DNA of 64,000 nucleotides from Gadus chalcogrammus. Taxonomy: Eukaryota > Chordata > Actinopteri > Gadiformes > Gadidae. The stretch is taken from the NCBI RefSeq assembly GCF_026213295.1, contig NC_079428.1, positions 1,879,670-1,943,669 of the forward strand. The letters are read 5' to 3'. Under the pieces are notes generated by a model. That model did no database searches, was not told the DNA's origin, and saw only the letters and a program-made list of their open reading frames with translations. Of the stretch, positions 63,506-64,000 are shown piece after piece; the first letter of the stretch is position 1; each line of letters opens with the position of its first letter. Position numbers and translations under genes: made by a program.

Positions 63506-64000
63506 TTATTAAAGGATAGATAATAATTAGATAGATAGATAGATCCTTTAATAATCCTTTGCAGGAAATTACTGTGTCACAACAGCGTATGGACAGACAT
63601 AACAAACACACATTCTCTCATATAGCTAAAATACTTAAACATTAAATACAATAATAAATACTACAAAGTGCAGTTATTTTTGTGCATTATAAAACCATAT
63701 GGCAGCTGGTATACAGGACTTCCTGTACCGCTCCGTTTTGCACATTGGTGCAATTAGTCTCTGACTGAAGGTGCTGTTCTTGATCACCTTAGTCATTATT
63801 GAGCCCAGTTTGTTGAGGATTCTGGCCTCTGCCACCTGCTGGACCTTTAGCTGCTCAGCTCCGACCACTGAGCTGTCCTTCCTGATCAGCTTGTCAAGTC
63901 TGTTTTCGACCGCTGTGCGGGCGCATTCTCCCCAACATGCCACAGCGAAAAACAGAGCACTGGCCACCACTGAGTGGTAGACAGTGCACAGTAGGGGTTG
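63506..64000 (-). mobile_element. 3' end of a LINE retrotransposon, truncated by window edge
   Basis: On the minus strand the end of a reverse-transcriptase reading frame (stop at 63674) is followed by an AT-rich 3' UTR. That UTR contains CAGCGTATGGACAGACATAA on the + strand and ends in a (TAGA)n repeat at about 63528-63544, a layout typical of L2/Rex-type fish LINEs. A 12-bp inverted repeat TTATTAAAGGAT/ATCCTTTAATAA (63506-63517 and 63543-63554) brackets the TAGA repeat. The 5' part lies beyond the window. Confidence 0.8.
63674..64000 (-). CDS. LINE reverse-transcriptase C-terminal end, partial
   Basis: The frame is open from the window edge to a stop at 63674, 108 codons. It begins QPLLCTVYHSVVASALFF and continues with CWGECARTAVENRLDKLIRK, SSVVGAEQ and CKTERYRKSCIPAAIWFYN. 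This pattern (a VVASALFFAV-CWG block, then NRLDKLIRKA-SVVG, then RFRKSFIP-AIRLYN) is the post-polymerase C-terminal region found in many fish LINE ORF2 proteins. Known: ORF2 carries endonuclease and reverse transcriptase and copies the element into new sites; neither catalytic domain falls in this part. No frameshift or stop is visible here. Whether the rest is intact is unknown. There is no start codon, because the gene enters from outside the window. Confidence 0.8.
   Translation of the reverse strand, partial: QPLLCTVYHSVVASALFFAVACWGECARTAVENRLDKLIRKDSSVVGAEQLKVQQVAEARILNKLGSIMTKVIKNSTFSQRLIAPMCKTERYRKSCIPAAIWFYNAQK

Overview
The window is about 64 kb of vertebrate nuclear DNA, most likely from a ray-finned fish. 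That reading rests on a LINE reverse-transcriptase C-terminus and a SINE-like tail of kinds common in teleosts, on eukaryotic (type 2 pol III promoter) tRNA genes, and on very dense long dinucleotide repeats. The repeat density recalls cod-like fishes, but that is only an inference. There is no operon structure, and I could not find one protein-coding exon that I can support. Nearly all long open frames are translations of (CA)n, (CT)n, (GGC)n or purine tracts.

Positions 1-60,511 look like intergenic or intronic DNA: mixed-composition sequence broken every 1-3 kb by simple repeats. These include (CA/GT)n tracts up to 143 bp, (CT)n and (CTCA)n blocks, (TA)n, (CTAT)n, and ten G or C homopolymers of 15-22 bases. 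Short CpG-rich stretches lie near 20.5-21.0, 45.2-45.8 and 59.0-59.4 kb and could mark promoters or first exons, but no gene can be named. Several AT-motif-rich stretches (for example 22.3, 23.85, 32.6, 47.7 and 48.1 kb) resemble the noncoding elements found around developmental regulator genes; conservation could not be tested. Several perfect hairpins stand out, notably two within about 165 bp at 42.4-42.5 kb.

A 100-N assembly gap lies at 60,512-60,611. To its right the character changes abruptly: few microsatellites and a small tRNA locus. This holds a tRNA-Ser cut by the gap, an intact tRNA-Ala(TGC), a decayed tRNA-Ser, a tRNA-Ala that has lost its anticodon loop, a tandem pair of initiator-tRNA-Met-type genes plus a third fragment, and a tRNA-Val 5' half. 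The two initiator-type copies carry different defects: one has a CTT anticodon, the other a mutated T-loop/B box. The right end holds the 3' end of a LINE on the minus strand, running off the window.

The most interesting material is the tRNA locus (altered anticodon, missing loop, chimeric copies), the paired perfect inverted repeats, and a pre-miRNA-like stem-loop at 48.73-48.80 kb.
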